A DNA stretch of 32,959 bases from Paludibacteraceae bacterium (GCA_024689005.1 JAILDU010000050.1:1-32959); one strand, 5' to 3'. Shown: positions 16,898 through 25,489, counted from the first letter of the stretch. The notes: generated from the sequence alone by a model not told the origin. Made by a program: numbers and translations.

Positions 16898-16971
16898 GTA
16901 ATTGATAGTTGATAGTTGATAATTGATAATTGACAATTAATAGGTAATAGTTGATAATTGATAGTTGATTC
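16895..16971 (+). repeat. 7-bp tandem repeat filling the gap between the sigma-54 activator and recF
   Basis: Eleven heptamers lie in strict register, mostly TTGATAG or TTGATAA (variants TAGGTAA, TTGACAA, TTAATAG, GTAATAG, TTGATTC). The first heptamer begins with the TAG stop codon of the upstream gene. The last begins with the TTG start codon of recF. The whole intergenic region is thus repeat. Confidence 0.85.
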
Positions 16972-18113
16972 TGCAGGAACTCAACATATTGAATTACAGG
17001 AACATCCGAGAAGCGAGTTTGGAATTTAGCGACAAACTCAATTGCTTTGTAGGATTGAATGGTCAAGGCAAGACTAATGTGCTGGACGCCATCTACATGC
17101 TCAGTTTTGCCAAGTCGGCATTCACGAGTCAGGACTCGCTGAATATCATGCACGGCGAGCAGATGGCAATGGTACAAGGAACGTATAAGGGCGACGGGTT
17201 ATCGGTTACGGGTGACGGGATAACTATTTCCTGCGGGCTGCGAAGAGGAGTGAAGAAGCAGTTCAGGCGTGACAAGAAAGACTATTCGCGACTGATAGAC
17301 CACATAGGATTGATACCGCTGGTGATGATTAGCCCGAGTGACCAGCAACTGATAGACGATGGTTCGGACGAACGCAGACGATTTATGGACGTAGTAATCA
17401 GCCAGTTGGACCGTAAGTACCTGGATTGTCTGTCGCAATACAACGCGCTACTCAAGCAACGAAATGCGCTCCTGAAGCAATACGCAGATGCCGCCGAGCC
17501 GCCACACGACCTGTTGGAAGTGCTGGAGTGGCAGATGATAGAGCCAGCAGAATATATATACAAAGCTCGGACGGCGTTTTTTGAAGATTTTAAGCCCTAT
17601 TTTGAGCGGGTTTACAATCAGATCAAAAGCGAGTCAGAGAGCAGCAAGACCGAGATACCGGTGCTACGATACGTCAGTCAACTGCAGGACAGAGATCTGC
17701 GCGAGGCGTACGTCAAGACCCGTCAACGAGATTTGATATTGGGTTGGACAAGCCAGGGAGTACACAAAGACGAATTGGAAATGCGTTTGGATGAATGGCC
17801 GCTGAAACAAGTTGGTTCGCAGGGACAGCAACGCACATTCGTGCTCGCCATGAAATTGGCACAGGCTTTGTATCTTGGTAATGGTGAAGGGACGAACGGA
17901 CGAAGGGACGAAGTGAATAAGCCGATATTACTGCTGGACGATATATTTGACCGATTGGACAGCGAGCGCGTAGAAAGGATAGTGCAATTGGTTCAAGGAA
18001 CGGAATTCGGACAAATATTTATTACCGACACCGACCGTCAGCACTTAACGGACATACTGAAGCCAAACACGGATACGAAAATCTTCCACGTAGAGAACGG
18101 AAACGTAGAATAG
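16965..18113 (+). CDS. recF: DNA replication and repair protein RecF
   Basis: 382 residues, an SMC-like ABC ATPase that loads RecA at single-strand gaps. Walker A is GLNGQGKTN (near residue 30-38), the signature region is KQVGSQGQQRTFVLAMKLAQ and Walker B is ILLLDDIFDRLD, followed by the D-loop. The only usable start is the TTG at 16965: an in-frame TAG lies immediately before it, and the next residues (ILQELNILNYRNI) are the normal RecF beginning. This TTG is part of a 7-bp repeat array. Just before Walker B the protein carries a polar insert (NGEGTNGRRDEVN) encoded by an 8-bp repeat and longer than in other RecF proteins. Ten bases after the stop an 11-bp repeat array begins. Confidence 0.94.
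   Translation: MILQELNILNYRNIREASLEFSDKLNCFVGLNGQGKTNVLDAIYMLSFAKSAFTSQDSLNIMHGEQMAMVQGTYKGDGLSVTGDGITISCGLRRGVKKQFRRDKKDYSRLIDHIGLIPLVMISPSDQQLIDDGSDERRRFMDVVISQLDRKYLDCLSQYNALLKQRNALLKQYADAAEPPHDLLEVLEWQMIEPAEYIYKARTAFFEDFKPYFERVYNQIKSESESSKTEIPVLRYVSQLQDRDLREAYVKTRQRDLILGWTSQGVHKDELEMRLDEWPLKQVGSQGQQRTFVLAMKLAQALYLGNGEGTNGRRDEVNKPILLLDDIFDRLDSERVERIVQLVQGTEFGQIFITDTDRQHLTDILKPNTDTKIFHVENGNVE
17886..17917 (+). repeat. 8-bp tandem repeat inside recF
   Basis: Units GAAGGGAC, GAACGGAC, GAAGGGAC and GAAGTGAA are in exact 8-bp register. They encode a polar loop ahead of Walker B. The unit is a rotation of GACGAAGG at 15926-15933. Confidence 0.75.
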
Positions 18114-18122
18114 AGATATAAG

Positions 18123-18254
18123 CAAACCCCGATAAAACCCCGATAAAACCCCGATAAGATCTCGGCAACGTCTCGAGTATTGTCTAGGATTGTCTCGACA
18201 GCGACTCGAAGTTGAGTCGAAGTTGAGTCGAAGGCACATCAAAGGCAAATCGAA
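18123..18254 (+). repeat. 11-bp degenerate tandem repeat, twelve units
   Basis: Twelve 11-mers lie end to end with no slippage: CAAACCCCGAT, AAAACCCCGAT (twice), AAGATCTCGGC, AACGTCTCGAG, TATTGTCTAGG, ATTGTCTCGAC, AGCGACTCGAA, GTTGAGTCGAA (twice), GGCACATCAAA and GGCAAATCGAA. Columns 6-10 keep a TCGA-like core (YTCGR). It occupies nearly all of the gap between recF and the glycosyl hydrolase gene. Confidence 0.85.
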
Positions 18255-18272
18255 GTTTATAGGAAAGAGAGA

Positions 18273-19556
18273 ATGATAAAAAGAATCATATTCATATTAC
18301 TATTGAGTGTAGCACACATCAGCCTGTTTGCACAGGCAGCAGAGCATTCAGACCAATCCGCAGACAGCATATCGTTTCGCGGAGCGTGGATAGCGACTGT
18401 GGCTAACATCGACTGGCCGACATCCGGGGCTGTGGGTAATACGGATATGCAACAGGAAGAAATGCTGTTTCTGCTGGATTCGCTGCAATCCATAGGAATA
18501 AATGCCATCATCTTTCAGGTTCGCCCGACCGCAGATGCGCTCTACAACAGCGAGTTGGAGCCTATATCTCATTGGCTGACAGGCAAACAAGGCAGTTGGG
18601 GAAAGACGGCTGACGGCGAAGACGAACAAAAGCCGTGGGATCCGTTGGAATGGGTGATCGATCAGGCTCACGCAAGAGGAATGGAAGTGCACGTGTGGCT
18701 CAATCCGTATCGCGTCAATCTGGCCAAGAATGATATAGCAGACCTGGCGCCCAACCATATCATGCGGCGTAACCCCGGATGGTTTTGGCAATATGCCAAC
18801 CAGTGGTATTTTGATCCGGGACTGGAAGTGACACGCGAGTGGATATGCACTATTGTGCAAGACATCGTGCAACGCTATGACATAGAGGCCATTCATATGG
18901 ACGACTATTTCTATCCGTATCCATCGGGCAACAAACCGCTGCCGGACACACCAACCTTCGAGCGTCATCCGCGCGGATTTACAGACATACGCGAGTGGCG
19001 CAGAGACAATGTCAATCTGGCTATTCAGGCCATCAGCGAGGTGATACACGAATGTCGCGACGATGTAGAATTCGGTATTTCTCCGTTTGGTGTTTGGCGT
19101 AACGCGAATGTGGATCCGACGGGCAGCCGAACGAGAGCCGGCATAACCAATTACGACGACCTGTACGCAGATATTCGCCTGTGGATCAAAGAAGGTTGGA
19201 TAGACTACGTATTGCCGCAACTATATTGGGAGATTGGCAAGAGTGCCGCCGACTATGAAGTGCTGGCACACTGGTGGGCAGACGAGGTGCGCGGAACATC
19301 GTGCAAACTCTATGTGGGAATGGCTCCATACAGACTGGAGGGCGCAAACTGCAAATCGGCTTGGGGACGCGGCAACGAAATAGGCCGGCAAATGCGTCTC
19401 AACCGCACTATACCGGAAATAACGGGCGAGTGTTTCTATTCAACCAGACCATTGTTGAGAAACCCGAGAGGTGTATGCGACACGATTAAAGCAATATACA
19501 AGCCCGGTTCGGAGCCGATAGAGGAAGAAAATGAGTTGGTGATGCCTTGGGAATAA
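18273..19556 (+). CDS. Exported GHL10/DUF187-family glycosyl hydrolase
   Basis: 427 residues. A signal peptide (MIKRIIFILLLSVAHISLFAQA) is followed by a family-10-like TIM-barrel domain (about 36-390). Recognisable segments are FRGAWIATVANIDWPT, IIFQVRPTADALY, GMEVHVWLNPYR, IEAIHMDDYFYPYP, FGISPFGVWRN and YVLPQLYWEIG, the order seen in YngK/DUF187 proteins. The likely role is glycan cleavage in the periplasm or at the surface; the natural substrate is not established. An acidic insert near residues 110-120 (encoding G-K-T-A-D-G-E-D-E-Q) is longer than in relatives I know. The gene is probably cotranscribed with recF and the AsmA-like gene 37 bp downstream. Confidence 0.9.
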   Translation: MIKRIIFILLLSVAHISLFAQAAEHSDQSADSISFRGAWIATVANIDWPTSGAVGNTDMQQEEMLFLLDSLQSIGINAIIFQVRPTADALYNSELEPISHWLTGKQGSWGKTADGEDEQKPWDPLEWVIDQAHARGMEVHVWLNPYRVNLAKNDIADLAPNHIMRRNPGWFWQYANQWYFDPGLEVTREWICTIVQDIVQRYDIEAIHMDDYFYPYPSGNKPLPDTPTFERHPRGFTDIREWRRDNVNLAIQAISEVIHECRDDVEFGISPFGVWRNANVDPTGSRTRAGITNYDDLYADIRLWIKEGWIDYVLPQLYWEIGKSAADYEVLAHWWADEVRGTSCKLYVGMAPYRLEGANCKSAWGRGNEIGRQMRLNRTIPEITGECFYSTRPLLRNPRGVCDTIKAIYKPGSEPIEEENELVMPWE

Positions 19557-19593
19557 AGATGACAGACAAGGCTTCATCAAACGGCCTAAGACA

Positions 19594-22500
19594 ATGAAGG
19601 AGAGCAAGAAAAACAAAAGAAGATATATTAAGCCACTATTCATTACTGCGGCAATTGCATTTGTACTGGGTCTGGTGATTTCTGTCAGTTTGACAGTAGT
19701 CAGCAAGCCGAAGGTGACAAATGCACTATTAGCGCATTTTGTTCCGCAGTTTGTGCGCGCCGATGTGCAGGTTGAGAAGATGAACTTAAGCATCTTCTCT
19801 ACTTATCCGGATGTAGAAGTGGAACTAATGCACCCGATAGTGCGTGTGGATGTTCCCGATTCGATCAACCTGGCCGGCAAATACCAACCATTCCCGCACT
19901 CGGACACCTTGTTTGCAGCAGACACCATTCGTGTGCGTATTCGTCCGTTGGGACTACTTGACAATCATGTGGATATACGTTCTGTACTGGTGAGTCGCCC
20001 GCAGATTTACCTGACCCAATACGACTCGACCGCCAACTACGATATTCTGATTCCTAACGAGGAGACAGACACCACAACTTCCGCTCCGATGAAGATTGAT
20101 TGGGAACAAGTGCGGTTGACAGATGGAACGATATGCATGGCTATAGATTCATTGGATCTACGCCCGGTAACAGCAGATAGCATCTATGTTGCAACAAACG
20201 GATTGTATGCGGATAGCGCGCTGTCGGCCTATGTAGACGCGGGACTTCGCTGCGAAGATGCGCATATACAGGCCCAAGGCTATGTATCCGACTCGTTGGA
20301 CATACAGGCACATTTGGCTATTCCACATATAGAGCGGATATTGGCATTGATGCCCAAAGCAATACGCGAGAAGACCATCAAACAAAACGTGCTCAAAGGA
20401 ACAATATGCGCGGACGCTACAGCACGCGGCTATTATACAGAAGGACGTATACCGGATTTGCATGCCTATCTGGTAGTGGACCATCTGCGTGGCGGCAATC
20501 CGAATATATCTGCACACTTGGACAACCTGACGTTACGCGCAGAAGCACGCTACAACCAATTGCTAAAGGATTCATCGTTTGTGCGTATTGACACGCTGAA
20601 GTTCAAAAGCGGTAAGTCATGGTTGAACGCGCACGGACAGGCATGTTACCGCAAAAAACGCGAGTGGCTGCAACTGGATTTGCAGTCCGACCTCCACCTC
20701 AAGGAGTTGATCCAATTGGCGGGCATAGATAGTCTGGTGCGCGCTCGAGGAAGCGTACAGGCTGACGTTTCCACCTATTTCTATCTGGACGATCTATTGA
20801 AACAACGCATCTACGATATACACTCGTCATCAACTGTGCGCGGTGATGGTGTCTTTCTTGCCGTTCCAAAGGCGCGTTTACGTTTCTCGGTGGACTCGTT
20901 GCGCGCGGAACTGAAGACCAACATGGCACGCCTGTCGCGTCGCACCGGACGAATGGACACAGCGCTACTGAATATGCAGGTTGCCTTCCGCCAGATGACA
21001 ATCAAGCATCGCCGCACAACAAATGCATCCGTTGATCGCACAATGATGCATGTGTATGCAGATGATCTGAATGATAACAAACCACCTGTTTTGCATGCTT
21101 CATTCTCGCTGCAAGGCGTAAAGGCACAACATAACGACACCATACATCTATGGGCAAAGAAACTGCGCGTTTCGGCAGGTATGCACCCGGACAAGGAAGC
21201 GCGATTCGTTCCCACTACGACAGCACGACTGTCTATGGACTCGGTATTTGTAGCAACACCCCGCATTGGAACGATAATGGATTCCGTGCGTGTAAACTTG
21301 AGCACTACCCCACGCTATCGCAAATTCCGTTTCAACAGAGAAACCAAAGAACGCATTCCTATTCCGGAAAGCGAACATCAACCGATGGCATTGGATTCGC
21401 TATTGCGATTGGCTAATCGTGTGGCAAACGACAGTCTGCCTATGGAGAGTTTCATTAAGCGATTCCGCTCAACCGGCAAAGTTTATGTGCGTCGTATGAG
21501 CGTTCGCCAAAAAGGCGACAAGTTGCGTCCCACGGTATCGCGCATGGATCTGACACTCAACGACGATACTGTACGTCTCAATAGTTTTCGCCTGCGTGTC
21601 GGACGATCGGGTATCTCTCTAAAAGGCGAAGTACAACACCTGCGTCGCTACTTGCTGCGCGGCAAGACACTCGATGCCAACCTGACACTCCGATCACGCC
21701 GATTGGATCTCAACCAACTGGCTAACGCACTAAACGAGCAACAACGTAAGACTGAAGTACACAATTCTACAACGGCATCTGAGAACATGAACATGCTGGC
21801 AGATACACTCATGGTCGAAGAACAAACAGCAGACTCGCTAATAACAGATTCGCTTAATAATCAGCTGTTTATTCTGCCTGCAAACCTAAACCTAACCTTC
21901 CACGCATCGGTAGATACGATTATATTCTCAGCAATGCGTCTGCATCAGTTTAACGGCGATGTGCGCCTGCAGGACAGAACTCTGTCCGTGACCAACATGT
22001 CCACTTCTACCAAGGTGGGTAAGATGGAAATGAGTTTTCGCTATACTTGTCGCGACACCACCGAAGCCATTACTGCTGCAGTATTGCGCATGGATAGTGT
22101 ACAAGTGGGCGAATTGCTAAGCGCACTGCCGGAAATAGATTCAATAATGCCGATGTTGCGTTCTTTCGATGGCTCCGTTGCAAGCGAATTGGCTGCTCAA
22201 CTGAGACTCAAGAACGATTTGTCAATTGATCTTCCATCTGTGAATGCCGGAGTTTGGCTACGCGGACAAAATCTCGTATTGATGGATGGTGAGACTTTCT
22301 CTGAAATAGCCAAGATGCTCATGTTCTCCAAAAAGACTCGCAACGTAATAGATAGTTTGAGCGTTGAGATATTGGTTAAGAACAATGAAGTGGAAATATT
22401 CCCGTTCATGCTCGCCATGGACAAATATCGTGTGGGCGTTGGCGGTAAGCAAAATCTGGATGGAAGTTTCAATTATCACTTATCCGTATTCAAGCCTATC

Positions 22501-22692
22501 ATATTGGGCTTGGATATCTTTGGAACGGATTTCGACCACATACACTTTAAGTTAGTCAAATCCAGATACCAGAGTGCAACATCTAAAATTGGTAAAGGCG
22601 GTTCGCTATTGCGACAACAGGATGCAAACATCATTCCTAACCTGCAGAATTCCATCCGCTCTTATATCCAAGACATAAGCATAAAGAAATAA
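19594..22692 (+). CDS. AsmA-family envelope protein
   Basis: 1032 residues. A short basic N-terminus (KESKKNKRRYIK) precedes one membrane anchor (about 15-37) and a long periplasmic part rich in beta-strand-like alternating sequence. The opening after the anchor (FVRADVQVEKMNLSIFSTYPDVEVEL) and the C-terminal region (YRVGVGGKQNLDGSFNYHLSVFKPIILGLDIFG) match AsmA-like proteins of Bacteroidota. AsmA/TamB relatives form repeating beta-groove proteins implicated in lipid transport between the membranes. It sits between the glycosyl hydrolase and a small lipoprotein 16 bp downstream, suggesting an envelope-maintenance unit. The specific cargo is unknown. Confidence 0.88.
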   Translation: MKESKKNKRRYIKPLFITAAIAFVLGLVISVSLTVVSKPKVTNALLAHFVPQFVRADVQVEKMNLSIFSTYPDVEVELMHPIVRVDVPDSINLAGKYQPFPHSDTLFAADTIRVRIRPLGLLDNHVDIRSVLVSRPQIYLTQYDSTANYDILIPNEETDTTTSAPMKIDWEQVRLTDGTICMAIDSLDLRPVTADSIYVATNGLYADSALSAYVDAGLRCEDAHIQAQGYVSDSLDIQAHLAIPHIERILALMPKAIREKTIKQNVLKGTICADATARGYYTEGRIPDLHAYLVVDHLRGGNPNISAHLDNLTLRAEARYNQLLKDSSFVRIDTLKFKSGKSWLNAHGQACYRKKREWLQLDLQSDLHLKELIQLAGIDSLVRARGSVQADVSTYFYLDDLLKQRIYDIHSSSTVRGDGVFLAVPKARLRFSVDSLRAELKTNMARLSRRTGRMDTALLNMQVAFRQMTIKHRRTTNASVDRTMMHVYADDLNDNKPPVLHASFSLQGVKAQHNDTIHLWAKKLRVSAGMHPDKEARFVPTTTARLSMDSVFVATPRIGTIMDSVRVNLSTTPRYRKFRFNRETKERIPIPESEHQPMALDSLLRLANRVANDSLPMESFIKRFRSTGKVYVRRMSVRQKGDKLRPTVSRMDLTLNDDTVRLNSFRLRVGRSGISLKGEVQHLRRYLLRGKTLDANLTLRSRRLDLNQLANALNEQQRKTEVHNSTTASENMNMLADTLMVEEQTADSLITDSLNNQLFILPANLNLTFHASVDTIIFSAMRLHQFNGDVRLQDRTLSVTNMSTSTKVGKMEMSFRYTCRDTTEAITAAVLRMDSVQVGELLSALPEIDSIMPMLRSFDGSVASELAAQLRLKNDLSIDLPSVNAGVWLRGQNLVLMDGETFSEIAKMLMFSKKTRNVIDSLSVEILVKNNEVEIFPFMLAMDKYRVGVGGKQNLDGSFNYHLSVFKPIILGLDIFGTDFDHIHFKLVKSRYQSATSKIGKGGSLLRQQDANIIPNLQNSIRSYIQDISIKK

Positions 22693-22708
22693 ATTAAATG
22701 ACGCTAAT

Positions 22709-23110
22709 ATGAGATTTCGAAAATTATCAATAGCGATCTTGGGGTGTATGATAGCACTGTTAGTCGCTGCGTGTGAAGAAACGATAACTATTACGCAGTC
22801 CTATATGTTCGCTATCAGTTCATCACATTTCTCTTCCTCCGATGAGGCATTAGTAGAGAAATATCTAAAAGACAAGAAAGCTCCGCTTGGTTATGTGACA
22901 TTTACAGGCCAAGAGCGCTTTGATTGTGACTTGAAGGCCACTGAGAAATTCCGCGAGATAACTAATACATTCTCTCGCGAAGAGTTGGAGCAATTAGGTT
23001 TGAGTGACAGTTGTAGTTTTACATATAGTGCCGGCCGACACGTATCCATGAGCAATCAGGATAACGAAGTGTACTATGTTGCTCGATGGACTTACAAAAA
23101 AGGAGAGTGA
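22709..23110 (+). CDS. Small hypothetical lipoprotein
   Basis: 133 residues. It has a lipoprotein signal (MRFRKLSIAILGCMIALLVAAC, lipobox LLVAAC) and a mature part of ~110 residues with no family that I recognise. There is a Ser-rich start (S-S-S-H-F-S-S-S-D-E), a central charged helix-like region and a Y-Y-V-A-R-W-T-Y end. It is 16 bp after the AsmA-like gene, so it is probably in the same transcript and may act with it at the envelope; that is inference. A strong hairpin terminator follows 22 bp after the stop. Confidence 0.8.
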   Translation: MRFRKLSIAILGCMIALLVAACEETITITQSYMFAISSSHFSSSDEALVEKYLKDKKAPLGYVTFTGQERFDCDLKATEKFREITNTFSREELEQLGLSDSCSFTYSAGRHVSMSNQDNEVYYVARWTYKKGE

Positions 23111-23132
23111 TTGTTCTTTATATACATAAGTA

Positions 23133-23168
23133 AACAAAATCACCGACAATATTGCCGGTGATTTTGTT
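23133..23168. terminator. Bidirectional hairpin terminator
   Basis: A perfect 13-bp inverted repeat (AACAAAATCACCG and its complement, 23133-23145 and 23156-23168) surrounds a 10-nt loop. A/T-rich arms give U-rich tails in both directions. It lies between two convergent genes ending at 23110 (+) and 23187 (-), and can serve both. Confidence 0.85.
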
Positions 23169-23186
23169 ATAAGGAACTCAGTTCTG

Positions 23187-24947
23187 TTACTTTATCTCAA
23201 CTCCTTGTACATTGTATACTTTGCCATTTCTCATGATCAGCAATTGACCGTCTTTTATGCATTTGCGCGCGTCACTTTCTGCTGATTTCATCATAGAAGA
23301 AACTGCTGTTGGAGTTCTATAGATAGGAACTTCAAGCATGGGACCGCTTTCTGGCAGATTGCCGTTATCTTTCCAATCATAATTACTGCTGAAAACGCCG
23401 ACACGGAGTTTAACTATATCGGCTGGTATCATGCTTATAGAGAACTTGCCCTCAAAGGCTTTATGACCATTTTCCAAAGTCATGATATTGCAGGAAATGA
23501 TATTTCCACTTACACCGGCACTAATCCATGATTCTTCTTCCCAGGAATCCTGCGGCATTGTATTATTGAAGGCATCGAGACCTATACTCGCAAAATGGTT
23601 GGCTATATTGCCTTCCTCGAACATGTAGTCAACACCTGCATTATTCCACATCCATGCATCATGGCCGGTCGTAGCATCTTCATCTGTGCTCAGCATGATA
23701 TTTGCATGCTCCACCGAGTCACTGAACTCAATGTAAAAATAGACATCCATCTCGTCAGCATACCAACGCATATCGTACAGATTATTCGTATTTGTAGTAG
23801 CCGTAGAATGTGCTATACCGCTCATGTCTGACCAATCATCGAAATTACCATTAATTACAAAACTCTTCTCTGTCGGATTGACGTTCGGGTCCGGATTCTC
23901 GCCATTACCGTTTCCGTTTCCGCTACCGCCTTGTTGCATTGTGCGGACGTACTTGTACATAGGCGGTTGGCCGTCATCATCGCTAACAGTATAGAACGTA
24001 GTGCTATCCAACCAGCATATAGCTTCGCCCTGCCACTCTTGCTCATAGCAACCGATGGCTTCGGGTTGACGTTTGAGTGTCTCGCTCAGACTCTCATTGC
24101 CTTGGCGCTTCCACATGAGTGTCCACGAATATTCTTCGTCTTGGTCTGCGGCAGTATTATTGTGGTTCTTGATGAGCACATAGTTGCCGTCCGGCGAAAT
24201 GTCTGCGCCGGTAACGAGGTGGAAACCTTTGTAGGCCTTATTAATAAAGGTGCCATCCTCTTGATTAACCTGACCTATACCGATATCGGATTTGCGGCCG
24301 AGGTCGCACACATATTCCAAAGTCTGCAATTCGGTGCCGTAATTGAGGCTCATTGGCAGACGGAACACTTGGCATACATCGTAATAAACCTTGGAGATGA
24401 TGTAAATCATCTGCTCTTGGTTGTCATACATCATAGCTTCTGCATTGTGCTTTGTGCCGTTCGGGTATTGGAAGCAAATGCTGTCCGGAGTGATGTTGAT
24501 TGTTGCCTTCTTATTAGGAATAGCCGGCTCCTCGAAGAAAATGATTTTATAGTTTCCTTTGGATGCATTGTTGTCGCCAAAGGCTCCGATGAAAAGATAG
24601 TTCTTGCCATTGTAAACACCTCCGCACATATCTTCCCAGTCGTTGCGAATCTTGTTCGGGAATGCAATCAATACTCTTCTTTCTGTAGCTGAATCATTCG
24701 TAGCAACGATGTTTTTGGGATAATTGTCGCTTTGCATCCAAATGTAACCCGGTGTGACACGTGAGCACGCAATACCTGAAATTTCCTTCAGCACAGCATC
24801 TTTGTTTACATAGCCAAGCATAGTACGATTGAATTCGGTGTTCCAAGGAAGAAGCTGCCCGTTGTAGGTAAGTTGAGGTGAACTTGCCATGACCAAACTG
24901 GTCATGCCGGCTCCGAGAGCCAAGAGAAATAAATACAATTTCTTCAT
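23187..24947 (-). CDS. Secreted beta-propeller plus DOMON-like protein with short C-terminal tail
   Basis: 586 residues from the ATG at 24947, which opens a signal peptide (MKKLYLFLLALGAGMTSLVMA). The open frame runs much further upstream, through the promoter. Residues ~25-365 have short repeated beta phrases (Y-N-G-K-N-Y-L-F-I-G-A, I-S-P-D-G-N-Y-V-L-I-K) typical of a six- or seven-bladed propeller. A Gly/Asn linker (SGNGNGNGENPDPN) leads to a domain starting FVINGNFDDWSDMS, the form of DOMON/CBM9-like carbohydrate-binding modules. The end is DGQLLIMRNGKVYNVQG then VEIK, the tail shared with the proteins at 2-289 and 14223-15473. I infer a cell-surface glycan-related role; no catalytic motif identified. 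Confidence 0.85.
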   Translation of the reverse strand: MKKLYLFLLALGAGMTSLVMASSPQLTYNGQLLPWNTEFNRTMLGYVNKDAVLKEISGIACSRVTPGYIWMQSDNYPKNIVATNDSATERRVLIAFPNKIRNDWEDMCGGVYNGKNYLFIGAFGDNNASKGNYKIIFFEEPAIPNKKATINITPDSICFQYPNGTKHNAEAMMYDNQEQMIYIISKVYYDVCQVFRLPMSLNYGTELQTLEYVCDLGRKSDIGIGQVNQEDGTFINKAYKGFHLVTGADISPDGNYVLIKNHNNTAADQDEEYSWTLMWKRQGNESLSETLKRQPEAIGCYEQEWQGEAICWLDSTTFYTVSDDDGQPPMYKYVRTMQQGGSGNGNGNGENPDPNVNPTEKSFVINGNFDDWSDMSGIAHSTATTNTNNLYDMRWYADEMDVYFYIEFSDSVEHANIMLSTDEDATTGHDAWMWNNAGVDYMFEEGNIANHFASIGLDAFNNTMPQDSWEEESWISAGVSGNIISCNIMTLENGHKAFEGKFSISMIPADIVKLRVGVFSSNYDWKDNGNLPESGPMLEVPIYRTPTAVSSMMKSAESDARKCIKDGQLLIMRNGKVYNVQGVEIK

Positions 24948-25028
24948 TGTAGATGTTTGTTTTTGGGTTGTGTTTAAATAGTTAAATGAAAAAGATTGTG
25001 TGCCCGTTTGGCACTTCATAAAGTGTTG

Positions 25029-25059
25029 CAAAGGTAGCCAAAAAACATAACATAGCCAA
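25029..25059 (-). promoter_or_regulatory. Promoter of the propeller/DOMON protein gene
   Basis: On the minus strand, TTG (25059-25057), 20 nt and TACCTTTG (25036-25029). The ATG is about 80 bp downstream. The early leader can form a small hairpin (CACTT and AAGTG arms). Confidence 0.65.
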
Positions 25060-25157
25060 ATAATGCATATCGATTTTTCATGACAGAACCAAAACAAATA
25101 TTAACTCATTCATTCTATATGTTATACACACTTTCATAACCTTTCGTTTAGTACAAC

Positions 25158-25185
25158 AAAAAGGCGCAACTCTCATAGTTGCGCC
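25158..25185 (-). terminator. Rho-independent terminator of raiA
   Basis: A perfect 9-bp stem (GGCGCAACT and AGTTGCGCC, 25163-25171 and 25177-25185) with a 5-nt loop is followed on the minus strand by five T residues. It lies 28 bp beyond the raiA stop. Confidence 0.88.
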
Positions 25186-25213
25186 CTTAACTTGTAAGTT
25201 ATCTTCGCGTCAT

Positions 25214-25489
25214 TTATGCGTTCTTGCGACGTTCCAGCTGGCCTTCCAACGCACTGAGACAAGTGTCGATACCTTCCTCAAACGTGTCACATACTTTCTC
25301 AGCGAAAAGGCTGCCTATACGAATCTTAACTTCTTTGTTTTGGTTAGTTTGCGGTTTTACCACCGACATACGGATATCCACTTTGTCGTCCGGATTAAGG
25401 TGACGTTCAAAACGATTCATTTTTTTCTCGATGAAATCCTCCAATGGTTTTGCTGTCTCAAAGTTAACAGCATTGATAGTGAGTGTCAT
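25214..25489 (-). CDS. Ribosome hibernation-promoting factor, short form (HPF/RaiA family)
   Basis: 91 residues of the sigma-54-modulation/S30AE family, which binds the small subunit decoding centre and inactivates ribosomes under slow growth. The pattern is MTLTINAVNFETAKPLEDFIEKKM, then a beta strand with VDIRMSVVKP and a C-terminal helix (C-D-T-F-E-E-G-I-D-T-C-L-S-A-L-E-G-Q-L). There is no C-terminal dimerisation domain, so it is the short type. It is flanked by its own promoter and terminator and is a single-gene unit. Confidence 0.9.
   Translation of the reverse strand: MTLTINAVNFETAKPLEDFIEKKMNRFERHLNPDDKVDIRMSVVKPQTNQNKEVKIRIGSLFAEKVCDTFEEGIDTCLSALEGQLERRKNA

Noticed and set aside
16880..16971. 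The sigma-54 activator as a pseudogene whose DNA-binding domain was lost to the 7-bp repeat
   Set aside because: Related Bacteroidota regulators end at the same point after the AAA+ domain, so the short form appears to be normal.
18123..18254. CRISPR array
   Set aside because: The units are 11 bp, continuous and degenerate, with no spacers and no cas genes nearby. The same holds for the 7- and 8-bp arrays.
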